A DNA stretch of 40,387 nt from Verrucomicrobiota bacterium (GCA_030605125.1 JAUWBD010000021.1:1-40387); one strand, 5' to 3'; shown: positions 17,194 through 26,305, numbered from the stretch's first letter. Notes: generated from the sequence alone by a model not told the origin. Translations and numbers: made by a program.

Positions 17194-19890
17194 ATGAAGC
17201 TGCCCCGCACCCCCGTCCTCCTCTCTGTGGCCTCGCTCGCGGCGCTCTTCGGTGCGGCTTGCGGCACGGCTCCTTCCACCGCGCCCGGGTCGGTCTCGAC
17301 CCGCGCGGAGCGCGCCGCCGCCCCGGCGGGGCCCGTGGTCCATGACCGCGGCGAAGTGAGCGTCGTGGCGAGAAGCGCCGACGGGCGGATCTGGGGCGTC
17401 GGCCCGCGCGACGGCGAGGCGCTCCTGCGTTGGGAAGACGAGGGCTGGAAAAAGGTGGAGTCCTTGGCCGAGCTGCCGGGGACTGTGATCGCCCTTGCGC
17501 CCGATCCCGCGCGCCCGGGCTTCGTGGTGTCGCTCAAGAGCAGCCGGCTCGAGGGTGGCGAGCAGTCGGTGTTGCACCTTCATCGTCATGGGGAGGGGAG
17601 CGAGCGAGTGGCCTTGGCGAGCTTTGCCAACACGATCCTTGTGGAGGGGCAGCGCCGGAGCCAGACCCCGTCGCTCGTGGTGGACGCGGCCGGCGATTAC
17701 TGGCTGAGCTTTCGCGCGCCGCTGCTCCTGCGGGTGCCGGCGCAGGGCGGCGAGCCTGAGCGCATCGAGGTGCCGCAGGCCTGGTTCAAGCCGATGCGGG
17801 GCACGGGAGTGACGCGCCATTTCGCGCTTCGCTTCACACCCGAGCCGGAGGGGCGCGGCGAAGGGTGGCTGTGGAGCGTGATCGGGGAGGCCATGCCCGT
17901 GGGCTTCGGTGCGCTGCCGCGGCCGGTGCGGCTGCGCGAGGGGCGGGTGGAGCCTTGTCCGCCGCTCGCGGGTTTGCCCGCCGAGGTGCCGTGGGTGAGC
18001 TGCGTGGTGGTGATCGGTCGCGGCCGCGCCATCTGGGCGCTGGAAGACGCCGGCCTGTGGGAGATCGATCTCGCGAGCGGTAAAGCCTTGCCGCTGCCTT
18101 CGCCGCCTGGGGCTTGGCGCATTCTTGATTACGCGCGTCCGGCAGAGGGCGTGGAGGTGGCGCTGGTGGTGTCGCCGCGGCGCTCTCCGGACCGTTTGTC
18201 GGGCGATGTGTGGGTGCGCCTCGCCGGCGGCGAGTGGCGCCTGGCGGGGCCCTCGGGGGATGTGCGCAGCAGCACCTCCGCGGTGGATGGCTGGCATATA
18301 CGTCCGCGGTCGTGGGCTGTGGTCGATGGCTTGTTGTTGGGCGCGCCTTTTACCTCGGGTCTGGCCGCGGTCGATCTGCGGGCGGAGCTTCCCGTGGCGC
18401 TGAGTCTTGATTGGCGCGCGGGGCTGCGGCTCGGCGGTCCGCGCGATCTCTTCGCGCTGCCGGATGGGCGGTTGCTGGTGCAGGGCTCCATCGCCACGGC
18501 CGCGCCCGCGGCGGAGTGGCGCAGGCTTTGGGCAAACGCGCTCGCGCTCGGCGAGGGCGAGCCAGGTGGCGGGGTGGCGCGCTTTACGGGGTCGGTGATA
18601 CGCGCGACCGACGGTCGGCTGTGGGCCCTGCAGGCCAGCGGACGGGGTGCGCCCTGCGTGCGACACTGGGATGGGGAGCGCTGGGTGCGCTGGGCGCTGC
18701 CTCCCGAGCGGGAGTGGTGGCCTGACGAAGGATTTTTTGTGGAGGCCGGGAGCGGACGCGTGGTGGTGACGGGCGAGGGTCCCAACACGCCCGCCTGGGT
18801 GCGTGACGAGGGAGCCGAAGGCGGCTGGCGTTCGCTCGGGACCGTGCGTGAGTGGCTCGCGGCCCGGGCGGACGCTGGCGAGGATGCGGAGGTGTTGCCG
18901 CGGTCGCGCGAAGGGTATTTGCGCCGGCCGATCTTCGGGCCGCAGGGGCGGGTGTTGATCGGGTATAGCGGCGGGCTTTGGCTGCGGCGCAAGGGGGAGT
19001 GGCTCTTCTTCTCCACGCGCGAACTGGGCGCGGCTGCCTGGCGTTACGGATTTGATGAGGACGGCGAGCCCTGGGTCGCCACGCAGCGCGAGCGGCGCCG
19101 CCTGTTGGCCGGGGGTGGAGTGGGCGCGCCCGAAGCATGGCGGGATCCGGAGGCGCGCGGCACTTCTTCGCACGCCACGCGGCAGCCGGATTGGCTGCGA
19201 GCCTGGCTGCGCGAGCGCACGGCGGAGGCGGTGCAGGTGGATGCGAGCGGCGTGTGGTGGATCTTGCGCGAGGGCGAACTGTGGGCGGCGCGGGAGGGCG
19301 AGTTTGTCCGCGTGTTTGAGGACGAGGAGCCCTCGCCCTTCCGCATCGCCCGGAGCGGGGGCTTTTGGTCGGTCGAGGTGGACGCGCGCGGGCATCGTTT
19401 TTTCGCGGCGACGTCGCCGGTTTTCCTGCCGGCGCTTCCGGCGCGCGCGCTGGAACTCCGATGGGAGGGGGGCGAGGACGAGGCGGATCGGGTGGGCGAG
19501 ATCATGGGCGGCGGCCGCGTCGAGTGGCGTCTGGGGGAGGAGCGCTGGCGGCCGGCGTCGGGCGGGCGGATCGAGTTGATCGAGCTGCCGGCCGGGGTGC
19601 ATCGGCTCGAGTTGCGCGGCGAGGATCGGCGGCTCAACCCGCAGCCCGCGCAGGTGCATACGCTGCGCGTGGACTACGACGAGGCGGCGCGGGTGGAGCG
19701 TTTGCTCGCGTGGCTGGGAGAGGCCTCGCGCCGCAACGAGGCGGTGCGCCGGCTGGCTCTGCGTGGTGCGCAAAGCGAGGCGCGCCTGCGGGCGGAGCTG
19801 GGCGCCGAGCAGGACGAGGCGCGGCGTTGGTGGCTGCGCGCGGCCTTGCAGGCGGTGGAGGACCGGCGTGGGCTCGGGGACGCGCCATGA
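17194..19890 (+). CDS. Propeller-repeat (two-component-regulator-propeller-like) exported lipoprotein
   Basis: 898 aa. An N-terminal hydrophobic stretch ends GAAC (Cys23), a slightly atypical lipobox; a secreted form is possible. The body repeats blade-like motifs such as DGRIWGVGPRDGEALLRWEDEGW (from residue 63), DGRLWALQ...HWDGERWVRW, and ASGVWWILREGELWAAREG. These resemble the Reg_prop repeats of sensor propellers. Near 775-815, VEWRLGEERWRP...AGVHRLELRGEDRRLNP is like the Y_Y_Y domain that follows such propellers. No kinase domain is attached. Its stop codon overlaps the histidine kinase start by 4 nt (ATGA), so the two are translationally coupled. I infer a periplasmic sensor partner of that kinase. 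Confidence 0.75.
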   Translation: MKLPRTPVLLSVASLAALFGAACGTAPSTAPGSVSTRAERAAAPAGPVVHDRGEVSVVARSADGRIWGVGPRDGEALLRWEDEGWKKVESLAELPGTVIALAPDPARPGFVVSLKSSRLEGGEQSVLHLHRHGEGSERVALASFANTILVEGQRRSQTPSLVVDAAGDYWLSFRAPLLLRVPAQGGEPERIEVPQAWFKPMRGTGVTRHFALRFTPEPEGRGEGWLWSVIGEAMPVGFGALPRPVRLREGRVEPCPPLAGLPAEVPWVSCVVVIGRGRAIWALEDAGLWEIDLASGKALPLPSPPGAWRILDYARPAEGVEVALVVSPRRSPDRLSGDVWVRLAGGEWRLAGPSGDVRSSTSAVDGWHIRPRSWAVVDGLLLGAPFTSGLAAVDLRAELPVALSLDWRAGLRLGGPRDLFALPDGRLLVQGSIATAAPAAEWRRLWANALALGEGEPGGGVARFTGSVIRATDGRLWALQASGRGAPCVRHWDGERWVRWALPPEREWWPDEGFFVEAGSGRVVVTGEGPNTPAWVRDEGAEGGWRSLGTVREWLAARADAGEDAEVLPRSREGYLRRPIFGPQGRVLIGYSGGLWLRRKGEWLFFSTRELGAAAWRYGFDEDGEPWVATQRERRRLLAGGGVGAPEAWRDPEARGTSSHATRQPDWLRAWLRERTAEAVQVDASGVWWILREGELWAAREGEFVRVFEDEEPSPFRIARSGGFWSVEVDARGHRFFAATSPVFLPALPARALELRWEGGEDEADRVGEIMGGGRVEWRLGEERWRPASGGRIELIELPAGVHRLELRGEDRRLNPQPAQVHTLRVDYDEAARVERLLAWLGEASRRNEAVRRLALRGAQSEARLRAELGAEQDEARRWWLRAALQAVEDRRGLGDAP

Positions 19891-21788
19891 AGACCGCCAC
19901 CCGTCGCCTCTGGCTCTACGGCCTGTTGTTGCTCCTGCCCGCGCTGGCGGTGGGCGGGCTCGCGCTGGGCCTGCTCGCGCGCGAGGAGGGCCGCCTGGCC
20001 GAGCGGGAGGAGGCGGCGGTCGAGGCGCGGCGCGCGGCGGTCGAGGCCCGGGCGCGGCTGATCGTGGAGAACATCGAGCTGATGCTGGGCGACGTGCAGG
20101 CCACGCTGTTGCAGACCCTCGCCGAGGCGCCGGCGGAGGAGCCGCGGCCCTTCCTCGAACGCTGGCGGGCCAACAACCCGCTGGTCGGCGACGTGTTTCG
20201 CGCCAGCTCCGAGGGCCGCGTGGTGTGGGGCGCGGAGGATGCGGACGTGCGGGCCTGGATGGCGGCGGCTCCGCCCTGGCGCGTCCCGGCGCCTTTGCCC
20301 GAAGGGTTCGCCGAGGGGATGTCGGCCTTCGGGGGCTTCGCGGACAGCCAGGCGGTCGAGGCGCCGCGCCGGGGCGTGGGCGAGAACGTGCTTCAATACC
20401 AACGCGCCCGCCAGGAGGTGCAGGAGCTGGCGCGGGTGGGCGCGGAGCCGGCCGACGCGACGCGGAAGGTTTCGCTGCAGGCGGCGGAGCCGTCCGCGCG
20501 GCCCTCCGCGGCTCCGGCCACCGCTCCGGCTCCCGCCGCCGCGCCGGCCTATCCGGCGCCGCAGGCGAGGGAGGCGCCGGCGCGAGACTTCGCGGACGCG
20601 GCCACGTCCGAGCTTTCACGGCAGCGTCGCTCGCAAGTGGCGCTGGTCGCCACGCCCTCGCCGGTGCCGGTGGTGCGCGCGGGCTGGAGCCCGTGGCGCG
20701 ACGCGGAGGGGCGGGCGCATTTGCTGGCCTGGCGCGAGCTGCCGGATGGCTCCTTCATCGGCTTCAAGCTGGCGCTTGAGGCGATAAAGCCCCGGCTCGG
20801 GGAGGTTTTTCCCGCGGCGGTCTCGGCCGGCGAAGCCTACGTGCTGCGCGACGCCGCGGGCGCGGTGTGGCACGCGGCGGGAGAGGCGGGGGCGCCGCTC
20901 CTGCTGGCCCTGGACCTGGCGGAGACTTTGCTGCCCGGGTGGAGCGTGGAGGCGCGGGATCGCGGCGCGCTCGCCCTCTATTCATCGGGCGGAGTTTTTG
21001 CCCCCGGCGCGGCGATCGTGGCGCTGCTCGTGCTCGCGATCCTTGCCGCCGGCACGCTGCTGCTGCGGCAGGCACGGCGCAGCGAGGAGGAGGCGGCGCT
21101 CAAGACCTCTTTTGTGGCCAACGTCTCGCACGAGCTGAAGACGCCGCTCACCACCATCCGCCTCTACGCCGAGCTGCTCGCGCAGGGCCGCGTGCGCGAG
21201 GAGGCGAAGCGGGCGGACTATCTTGCGACGATCGGACAGGAGACGGAGCGCCTCGCGCGCCTGGTGGGCAATGTGCTCGACTTCAGCCGCCTCGAGCAGG
21301 GGAAAAAGAAGTTCGCGCTCGCGCCCGTCGATCTCGCCGTGGAATTGCGTCGGCTGGCGGAGACGCATGCGCCGCGGCTTGCCGAGTGCGGGCTTGCGCT
21401 GCGCGTGGAGGCTCCGGCGACTTTCGCGCTCGAGACCGATCGCGACGCGGTGGAGCAGATCGTGCTCAACCTGCTCGACAACGCTTGCAAATACGCGGCC
21501 GCGGGCGGCGAGGTTTTGCTCAGCCTCGCAAGCGATCCCGCGAGCGGCGCGGCGCGCGTGAGCGTGGCCGACCGTGGCCCGGGCGTCTCGGCGGCGGACT
21601 GCGAGCGCATATTCGAAAAGTTTCATCGCGTCGACGAGCGCCTCACCGCGGAGAAGGGCGGGGCGGGCCTGGGCCTGAGCATCGCGCGCCAGCTCGCCCG
21701 CGGCCTCGGCGGCGAGCTGAGCTGCGCCCCGCGCGAAGGCGGCGGCGCGGTCTTCACCCTTACGCTGCCGCAGCGCCGAGATTTTTGA
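19887..21788 (+). CDS. Membrane sensor histidine kinase
   Basis: 633 aa from the ATG at 19887, which overlaps the previous stop; the frame is open further upstream but the coupled start fits the N-terminal membrane helix (LYGLLLLLPALAVGGLALGLLA, about 9-30). A long periplasmic part (about 31-370) contains an Ala/Pro-rich low-complexity linker near 200-245. A second helix lies at about 372-393. The cytoplasmic half has the H-box FVANVSHELKTPLTT (H415), the N-box NLLDNACKYAA, and G-boxes VADRGPGVS and GGAGLGLSIARQL, with an F-box-like IFEKFHR between them. All catalytic motifs are intact. It should phosphorylate the response regulator encoded 99 nt downstream. A composite inverted repeat lies between them. 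Confidence 0.9.
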   Translation: MKTATRRLWLYGLLLLLPALAVGGLALGLLAREEGRLAEREEAAVEARRAAVEARARLIVENIELMLGDVQATLLQTLAEAPAEEPRPFLERWRANNPLVGDVFRASSEGRVVWGAEDADVRAWMAAAPPWRVPAPLPEGFAEGMSAFGGFADSQAVEAPRRGVGENVLQYQRARQEVQELARVGAEPADATRKVSLQAAEPSARPSAAPATAPAPAAAPAYPAPQAREAPARDFADAATSELSRQRRSQVALVATPSPVPVVRAGWSPWRDAEGRAHLLAWRELPDGSFIGFKLALEAIKPRLGEVFPAAVSAGEAYVLRDAAGAVWHAAGEAGAPLLLALDLAETLLPGWSVEARDRGALALYSSGGVFAPGAAIVALLVLAILAAGTLLLRQARRSEEEAALKTSFVANVSHELKTPLTTIRLYAELLAQGRVREEAKRADYLATIGQETERLARLVGNVLDFSRLEQGKKKFALAPVDLAVELRRLAETHAPRLAECGLALRVEAPATFALETDRDAVEQIVLNLLDNACKYAAAGGEVLLSLASDPASGAARVSVADRGPGVSAADCERIFEKFHRVDERLTAEKGGAGLGLSIARQLARGLGGELSCAPREGGGAVFTLTLPQRRDF

Positions 21789-21867
21789 CCGCTAATATGC
21801 GCTAAAGGACGCTAAAGGAAATCCAAGGTAGGTTTGATTTAGCGGCCTTTAGCGAACTTTAGCGGTT
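21787..21867. repeat. Composite inverted repeat element B (unit CGCTAAAGGA)
   Basis: After a GACC cap, three 10-bp units (21790-21819) read CGCTAATATG, CGCTAAAGGA, CGCTAAAGGA. After an 18-nt spacer, three inverted 10-bp units (21838-21867) follow, TTTAGCG plus GCC, AAC and GTT. The arms can pair to a hairpin of about 30 bp with few mismatches. The cap overlaps the last two bases of the kinase TGA stop. The element fills most of the kinase-regulator gap. Confidence 0.85.
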
Positions 21868-21887
21868 CTCCTCTTCCCGTCATTACC

Positions 21888-22643
21888 ATGAAAGCCCGCA
21901 TTCTCATCGCCGAGGACGACGCCAACATCCGCCTCGGGCTCATCGCCACTTTGGAGAGCGAGGGCTACGAGGTCACGGCCGCCTCCGACGGCGCGCAGGC
22001 GCTCAAACTGTATCCGCAAGGGAGATACGAACTCGTGGTCCTCGACGTGATGATGCCCAAGGCCAGCGGCTACGACGTGTGCCGCGAGCTGCGCGCGGGC
22101 GGCTCGATCACGCCGGTGCTCTTTCTCACCGCCAAGGGCGAGGAGGTGGACAAGGTGGTTGGTCTCAAACTCGGCGCCGACGACTACGTCGTAAAGCCCT
22201 TCGGCGTGCGCGAGCTGCTGGCGCGCGTGGAGGCCCTGCTGCGGCGTGGCCGGGCGAGCGCGGCGGCGGCCGCCGCGCTCGGCGGAAACGGAGCCGGCGC
22301 GGCGCTTCCGCCGGTGTTTCGCCTCGGCGAGGCGGAGATCGACCGTCGCGCCTTTTCGGTGCGGCTGCCGGGGCGCGAGGCGGAGTCGCTCACGGCGCGC
22401 GAGCTGAAGCTCGCGGAGGTGTTTGCGGCGCATGCGGGCGAGACGCTCACCCGCGACCAGTTGCTCAACGCAGTCTGGGGGCTCGGCTACACCGGCACCA
22501 CGCGCACGCTCGACCAGCATGTGGCGCAGCTGCGCAAGAAGGTGGAGCCCGACCCGGAGTCGCCGCGCGCGATCCTCACCGTGCACGGGGTGGGCTACCG
22601 TTGCGCGGGGCCGTCGTCGGCGAACCCGGAGAAAATCCCGTAA
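21888..22643 (+). CDS. OmpR/PhoB-type response regulator
   Basis: 251 aa. Receiver domain: the acidic pair E9-D10-D11, phospho-acceptor D53 in [15 protein letters not shown]81 in FLTAKG, and K103 in YVVKPFGV. A 25-residue Ala/Gly linker follows, then a winged-helix domain (about 145-245) with [31 protein letters not shown] and [16 protein letters not shown]. PhoB/OmpR regulators bind tandem direct repeats of 10-11 bp. The four 11-bp-spaced boxes at 14115-14152 are a candidate target. Its cognate kinase is encoded just upstream. Confidence 0.92.
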   Translation: MKARILIAEDDANIRLGLIATLESEGYEVTAASDGAQALKLYPQGRYELVVLDVMMPKASGYDVCRELRAGGSITPVLFLTAKGEEVDKVVGLKLGADDYVVKPFGVRELLARVEALLRRGRASAAAAAALGGNGAGAALPPVFRLGEAEIDRRAFSVRLPGREAESLTARELKLAEVFAAHAGETLTRDQLLNAVWGLGYTGTTRTLDQHVAQLRKKVEPDPESPRAILTVHGVGYRCAGPSSANPEKIP

Positions 22644-22702
22644 GTCGGTGGGCAATCGCAGCGGAGGTTTGCGCCGCGGGCGGAGTCGGTTCTGCTGGGC
22701 GC

Positions 22703-23440
22703 ATGCACTTCCCCGCTTCTTTTGTTACCCGTCGTTCCCTCCTCAAGACCCTCGGCGCCGGCGCCCTGGTGCTGGGCATGGGCCGCGGCCCGGCCGTCGC
22801 GCAGTCCGCCGCGATGGCGCGTGGCGGGACGACGCCGCAGCCCTTCACCTTGCCGAATCTGCCCTACGCCTACGACGCGCTCGAGCCGCACATCGATGCG
22901 CGCACGATGGAGATTCACCACACGAAGCACCACCAGGCCTACATCACGGCGGCCAACAAGGCGCTGGAGGCGCGGCCCGATTTGCGGGAGCTCTCGGGCG
23001 AGCAGTTGATCGCCCGGCTGGATCTTTTCGAGGAGCCGCTGCGCACCACGCTGCGCAACCAGCTCGGCGGGCACCTTAACCACGCGTTTTTCTGGAAGCT
23101 GCTCGCGGCGCCGGCCGAGTATCGCGCGGGCCCGCTGCGCGGCGCGATCGACAAGCGCTTCGGCTCGCTGGAGGCGTTTCAGAAGGAATTCGCGCAGGCG
23201 GCGGCGAGCCGATTTGGCAGCGGCTGGGCCTGGCTGGTGTGGGAGGACGGCGAGCTGCGCGTCACCTCGACGGCCAATCAGGACTCGCCGCTCATGCAGG
23301 GCGCGCGACCGATCATCGGCATCGATGTGTGGGAGCACGCCTACTACCTCGCGTATCAAAATCGCCGCGCGGACTACGTGCAGGCGTTTTGGAAGGTGCT
23401 CAACTGGGACGCCGCCGAGGCGAATTTCGCGGCCGTGTAG
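22703..23440 (+). CDS. Tat-exported Mn-type superoxide dismutase
   Basis: 245 aa from the ATG at 22703. The N-terminus carries a twin-arginine signal ([19 protein letters not shown]), so the folded metalloenzyme should be exported to the periplasm. Fe/Mn SOD ligands are all present: H72 (IHHTKHH), H127 ([10 protein letters not shown]), D208 and H212 ([10 protein letters not shown]). G123 before the second ligand and Q193 in ANQDSPL match the manganese-type second sphere rather than the iron type. It dismutates superoxide to peroxide and oxygen. It starts 59 nt after the response regulator gene and may be read from the same transcript. Confidence 0.9.
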   Translation: MHFPASFVTRRSLLKTLGAGALVLGMGRGPAVAQSAAMARGGTTPQPFTLPNLPYAYDALEPHIDARTMEIHHTKHHQAYITAANKALEARPDLRELSGEQLIARLDLFEEPLRTTLRNQLGGHLNHAFFWKLLAAPAEYRAGPLRGAIDKRFGSLEAFQKEFAQAAASRFGSGWAWLVWEDGELRVTSTANQDSPLMQGARPIIGIDVWEHAYYLAYQNRRADYVQAFWKVLNWDAAEANFAAV

Positions 23441-23561
23441 CCGCCCGATCGGCCGGGGGGCAGGCGTCCTCGCATCTCGATTCTCCGGAGGCGTGTCTCC
23501 GCGAGAGGTGATATTTGTCGCGGTCCGGCGTTTTCCGACTCCCCGGACGGGGAGGGGGAAA

Positions 23562-23638
<77 letters not shown>

Positions 23639-23744
23639 AAAATCTGAAGGAGGGGAGAGCAAGCCGGCCGCTCCGGCGGAGCGCAAGCGGTTTTTTGCGC
23701 GTCTCGATCGAGGGGCGGCCTAGGCTCGGCCGAGGGGAGGCGAG

Positions 23745-23773
23745 TTGACAGTCTCCGGATGTTCTGGTTTAGC
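23745..23773 (+). promoter_or_regulatory. Candidate sigma-70-type promoter
   Basis: A perfect -35 TTGACA (23745-23750), a 17-nt spacer and a weak -10 TTTAGC (23768-23773) stand 22 nt before the ATG of the secreted protein gene at 23795. The -35 box and spacing are good and the -10 is poor. Confidence 0.45.
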
Positions 23774-23794
23774 AAATTCCGTTCCTTCAACTCC

Positions 23795-24589
23795 ATGAAA
23801 ACATTCATCCTGCCCGTTATCGCATTCGCGGCGGCATCTTCGCTGTCCGCTGTCACGCCAGGGTCCGTTGCCACCGTCACCGTCGCGCTCACCGCGACCT
23901 ACACCAGCCCGGGGCTTCGCGTGGTCGATCCGGACACCAAAGAAGTCTCGATGGAGTATGAGAAGGTCACGGAGAAGACGAACGCCAGCGGCGACGTGAT
24001 CAGCGAGACCACCACGGTCAAGGCGGTCATGAAGACCGAGCGTTACGGCAACAAGGAGATCCTCACCGCGCTCCTCGAGAGCGACCAGCTGCAGGGCGAC
24101 GAGAATATCCGCGGCTGGACCATCGTCGAGGCGTTTGCGGCGAACGACGAGTCCGAGGACGACGGCCCCTCTCTTTATGCGGTCAAGTCCGGGCGCACTC
24201 CCGTGCCGATCCCGATGTCCGCCTATGACGTCGCTTTTGCGGAAGCGTTCTCCGGCTCGTTCACGAGCAATTTCGTGCGCGAGACCGAAACGGCTACGTT
24301 TTCCGGCAAATATCGTGGCGCTGTGGGCGTCCTGATCGGTGATTTCAATCTGCGCGGCCTCGCCGCGGGCAGCTATCGCTTGGTGAGCGGCAAGCTCGGC
24401 TCGGGCGAAAATGCCGTGCCTTACTCGTTTGAAATCGATGGTGCCGTGACGGTGAGCGGTCTGAGCGGCACCTACGGCGAGTCCGAGGAAGGGGAGGACG
24501 AAGAGGATGCCGTTCTCGGGGAAGGCCGCATCACCATCGCCGCGGCCCGCGTCGTGGATCTGGACGCCATCGGCATCGGTCCTCGCTGA
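23795..24589 (+). CDS. Secreted protein of unknown function
   Basis: 264 aa from the ATG at 23795 (MKTFILPVIAFAAASSLSA, a signal peptide). An upstream in-frame start would spoil the signal. The mature protein is beta-rich and begins with VTVALTATYTSPGLRV. It contains FSGKYRGAVGVLIGDFNLRGLAAGSYRLVSGKL and an acidic tract (ESEEGEDEEDAVLGEG) near the end. No family was recognised. A good -35 box precedes it. The next plus-strand gene starts 76 nt later. Confidence 0.7.
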   Translation: MKTFILPVIAFAAASSLSAVTPGSVATVTVALTATYTSPGLRVVDPDTKEVSMEYEKVTEKTNASGDVISETTTVKAVMKTERYGNKEILTALLESDQLQGDENIRGWTIVEAFAANDESEDDGPSLYAVKSGRTPVPIPMSAYDVAFAEAFSGSFTSNFVRETETATFSGKYRGAVGVLIGDFNLRGLAAGSYRLVSGKLGSGENAVPYSFEIDGAVTVSGLSGTYGESEEGEDEEDAVLGEGRITIAAARVVDLDAIGIGPR

Positions 24590-24665
24590 GTCGGCGAGGC
24601 GGCGGCGCGTCGGCCGACGGGCCGGCGCTTCCCGCTCGCTTTCTCAGGCTCCGACTCTGTGTCGC

Positions 24666-25274
24666 ATGAATCTGTTCGTTTCGCGCCGCGGCCTCTGGGT
24701 CGCGGCTTTTCTCTGCATATTCGCAGGAGCGTGGCTGTGGGTGCGTCGCGAGCCTGTTCCGGCGGGCGCCGGAGATGCTCAACCGGCCCCGGGTGCGCCC
24801 GCGGTGGAATCGGTGGGGCTCTTGGGCGGCGGGGAGGTCGCGCCCCCGCCGGCATCCCTCCCGGAGGCGGGCGCTCCTGGCGAGGTCGCAAGGGGGGCGG
24901 CGACTCCGGTGACGGATGTGTCGGCGCCGCCGGTGGCGGAGGGGCCCCATGCGGAGGAGCGGCAGGCCATCGCGGATTTGTCCATCACCTACGATCCACA
25001 GGAGGTGCCTCGGATCGCCCGATATCTGACACATGAGGATGCCGATGTGCGCCGCGATGCGGTGGACGGTTTGGTGCGTCTGGGCGCTCGGGAGGGCGCG
25101 GAGGCGCTGCGTGAGGCCGCGGCGAAGATGAAGGATCCCCGAGAGGCGGTGGCGATGCTGGATGCCGCCGCCTATCTGGAGTTGCCATCGCTGAGCAAGG
25201 CGCCGCGCAAGCGTGCGCCGCCGCCCGTGGCGCCGAGGCCTTGGTCGGCCCCGCGCCGGGCGGATCAGGAGTAA
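24666..25274 (+). CDS. Membrane-anchored HEAT-repeat protein
   Basis: 202 aa from the ATG at 24666. One membrane helix (about 9-27, GLWVAAFLCIFAGAWLWV) with Arg on both sides is followed by a Pro/Ala/Gly-rich linker (about 28-95). A HEAT-like pair follows: PQEVPRIARYLTHEDADVRRDAVDGLVRLGAREGAEALREAAAKMKDP (about 110-160). The tail is basic and Pro-rich. HEAT repeats usually bind proteins; the partner is unknown. Its TAA overlaps the convergent Gfo/Idh gene by 10 bp. Confidence 0.7.
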   Translation: MNLFVSRRGLWVAAFLCIFAGAWLWVRREPVPAGAGDAQPAPGAPAVESVGLLGGGEVAPPPASLPEAGAPGEVARGAATPVTDVSAPPVAEGPHAEERQAIADLSITYDPQEVPRIARYLTHEDADVRRDAVDGLVRLGAREGAEALREAAAKMKDPREAVAMLDAAAYLELPSLSKAPRKRAPPPVAPRPWSAPRRADQE

Positions 25275-26305
25275 ATTACCGGCAGGGACTTGCCTTCCCG
25301 GGCGCTGCGCATGGCGAGGTCGAGGATGTGGATCGGGCGGCGCGCCCACTCGCCGGTGATCACCAGCGCCTCGCCGGTGGTGAGGTGGGCGGCGATGTTT
25401 TCGTAGAACTTGTGCCCCTCGCCCTTCGGGTGCGGGGCGCGCTCGATGATCGTCTTGCCCGCGCCCTGCGGCGTGTGGGTCTCGGCGCCCGGCCACTCGA
25501 TGATGTGCGTGGCCTTGGTGCCCACGATCTTCATGAAGCCCTTGTCCGAGGCGGCGTCGAGGTGTGTAATGGTGAGGTTGATACGCTGGCCGGAGGCGAA
25601 GCGCACCGTGGCCTGCGCCTCGTCTTCGTTGGCGTCCTTGGCCCAGGGGAAGTCCGGCTGCGCGGCCCAGTGGCCGTTCCACGCGTAGCCGCTCACCTCG
25701 GTGACGGGGGAGGTGATGAGCTGGAGCGAGTATTCGAGGAGATGCACGCCCCAGTCGTAGAGGATGCCGCCGGAGATGCTGCGCGAGGAGCGCCACCAGT
25801 CGCCGGGGCGGCCATGCCCGCCCATGCGGAGGTCGATGCGCACGATGTCGCCGAGCGCGCCGCTCTTGAAGAGCTCAACCGCGCGAAGGATCCAGCCGTC
25901 CCAGTGGCGGTTGTGGTAGGTGCTCACGATCACGCCCTGTTTTTTCGCGGCGTCGATCATGGCGTCGCACTCCTCGGTGGTGATGGCCATCGGCTTCTCG
26001 AGCACGACGTGGCGGCCGGCGGCGGCGATCTTCAGGCCGAGCTCGGCGTGGGTGTTGTGCGGCGTGATGACGGTGACGAGATCGACGGCCGATTTGGCCA
26101 GCAGCTCGTCCACCGTGCCGTAGGTTTCGATGCCGGGGAAGTCGGCCAGGGCGACCTCGAGGCGCTTCGGGTCGAGCTCGACGACGGCGGTGGGCGTCAT
26201 GCCGGCGGCCTTCATCTCGTTGAGGTGCTGGCGGCCCATGTTGAAGGCGCCGCCGTAGCCGACGACGGCGACCTTGATGGCGGAGGGAGCGGAGTAGGTT
26301 TTCAC
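25265..26305 (-). CDS. Gfo/Idh/MocA family oxidoreductase
   Basis: 346 aa from the GTG at 26303-26305 (VKTYSAPSAIKVAVVGYGG). The open frame runs upstream into the ThuA gene but that part is a shadow. The Rossmann NAD(P) site GYGGAFNMGRQH, the HNTHAELGLK stretch and the catalytic-lysine motif EKPMA are all visible. The C-terminal beta domain contains GGILYDWGVHLLEYSL, with the conserved DWGVH motif. Such enzymes oxidise or epimerise sugars or inositols; the substrate cannot be read. It lies 65 nt downstream of ThuA on the same strand and probably shares its transcript, opposite an AraC regulator. Confidence 0.88.
   Translation of the reverse strand: MKTYSAPSAIKVAVVGYGGAFNMGRQHLNEMKAAGMTPTAVVELDPKRLEVALADFPGIETYGTVDELLAKSAVDLVTVITPHNTHAELGLKIAAAGRHVVLEKPMAITTEECDAMIDAAKKQGVIVSTYHNRHWDGWILRAVELFKSGALGDIVRIDLRMGGHGRPGDWWRSSRSISGGILYDWGVHLLEYSLQLITSPVTEVSGYAWNGHWAAQPDFPWAKDANEDEAQATVRFASGQRINLTITHLDAASDKGFMKIVGTKATHIIEWPGAETHTPQGAGKTIIERAPHPKGEGHKFYENIAAHLTTGEALVITGEWARRPIHILDLAMRSAREGKSLPVIYS

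Noticed and set aside
17140-20619. An 1159-codon antisense frame across the propeller and kinase genes
   Set aside because: Low-complexity Arg/Pro/Ala composition; the sense genes have clear signals, blades and kinase motifs and coupled starts.
23539-23554. CTCCCC/GGGGAG hairpin as terminator of the tRNA gene
   Set aside because: The stem is real but no T-run follows on the minus strand, so termination cannot be claimed.
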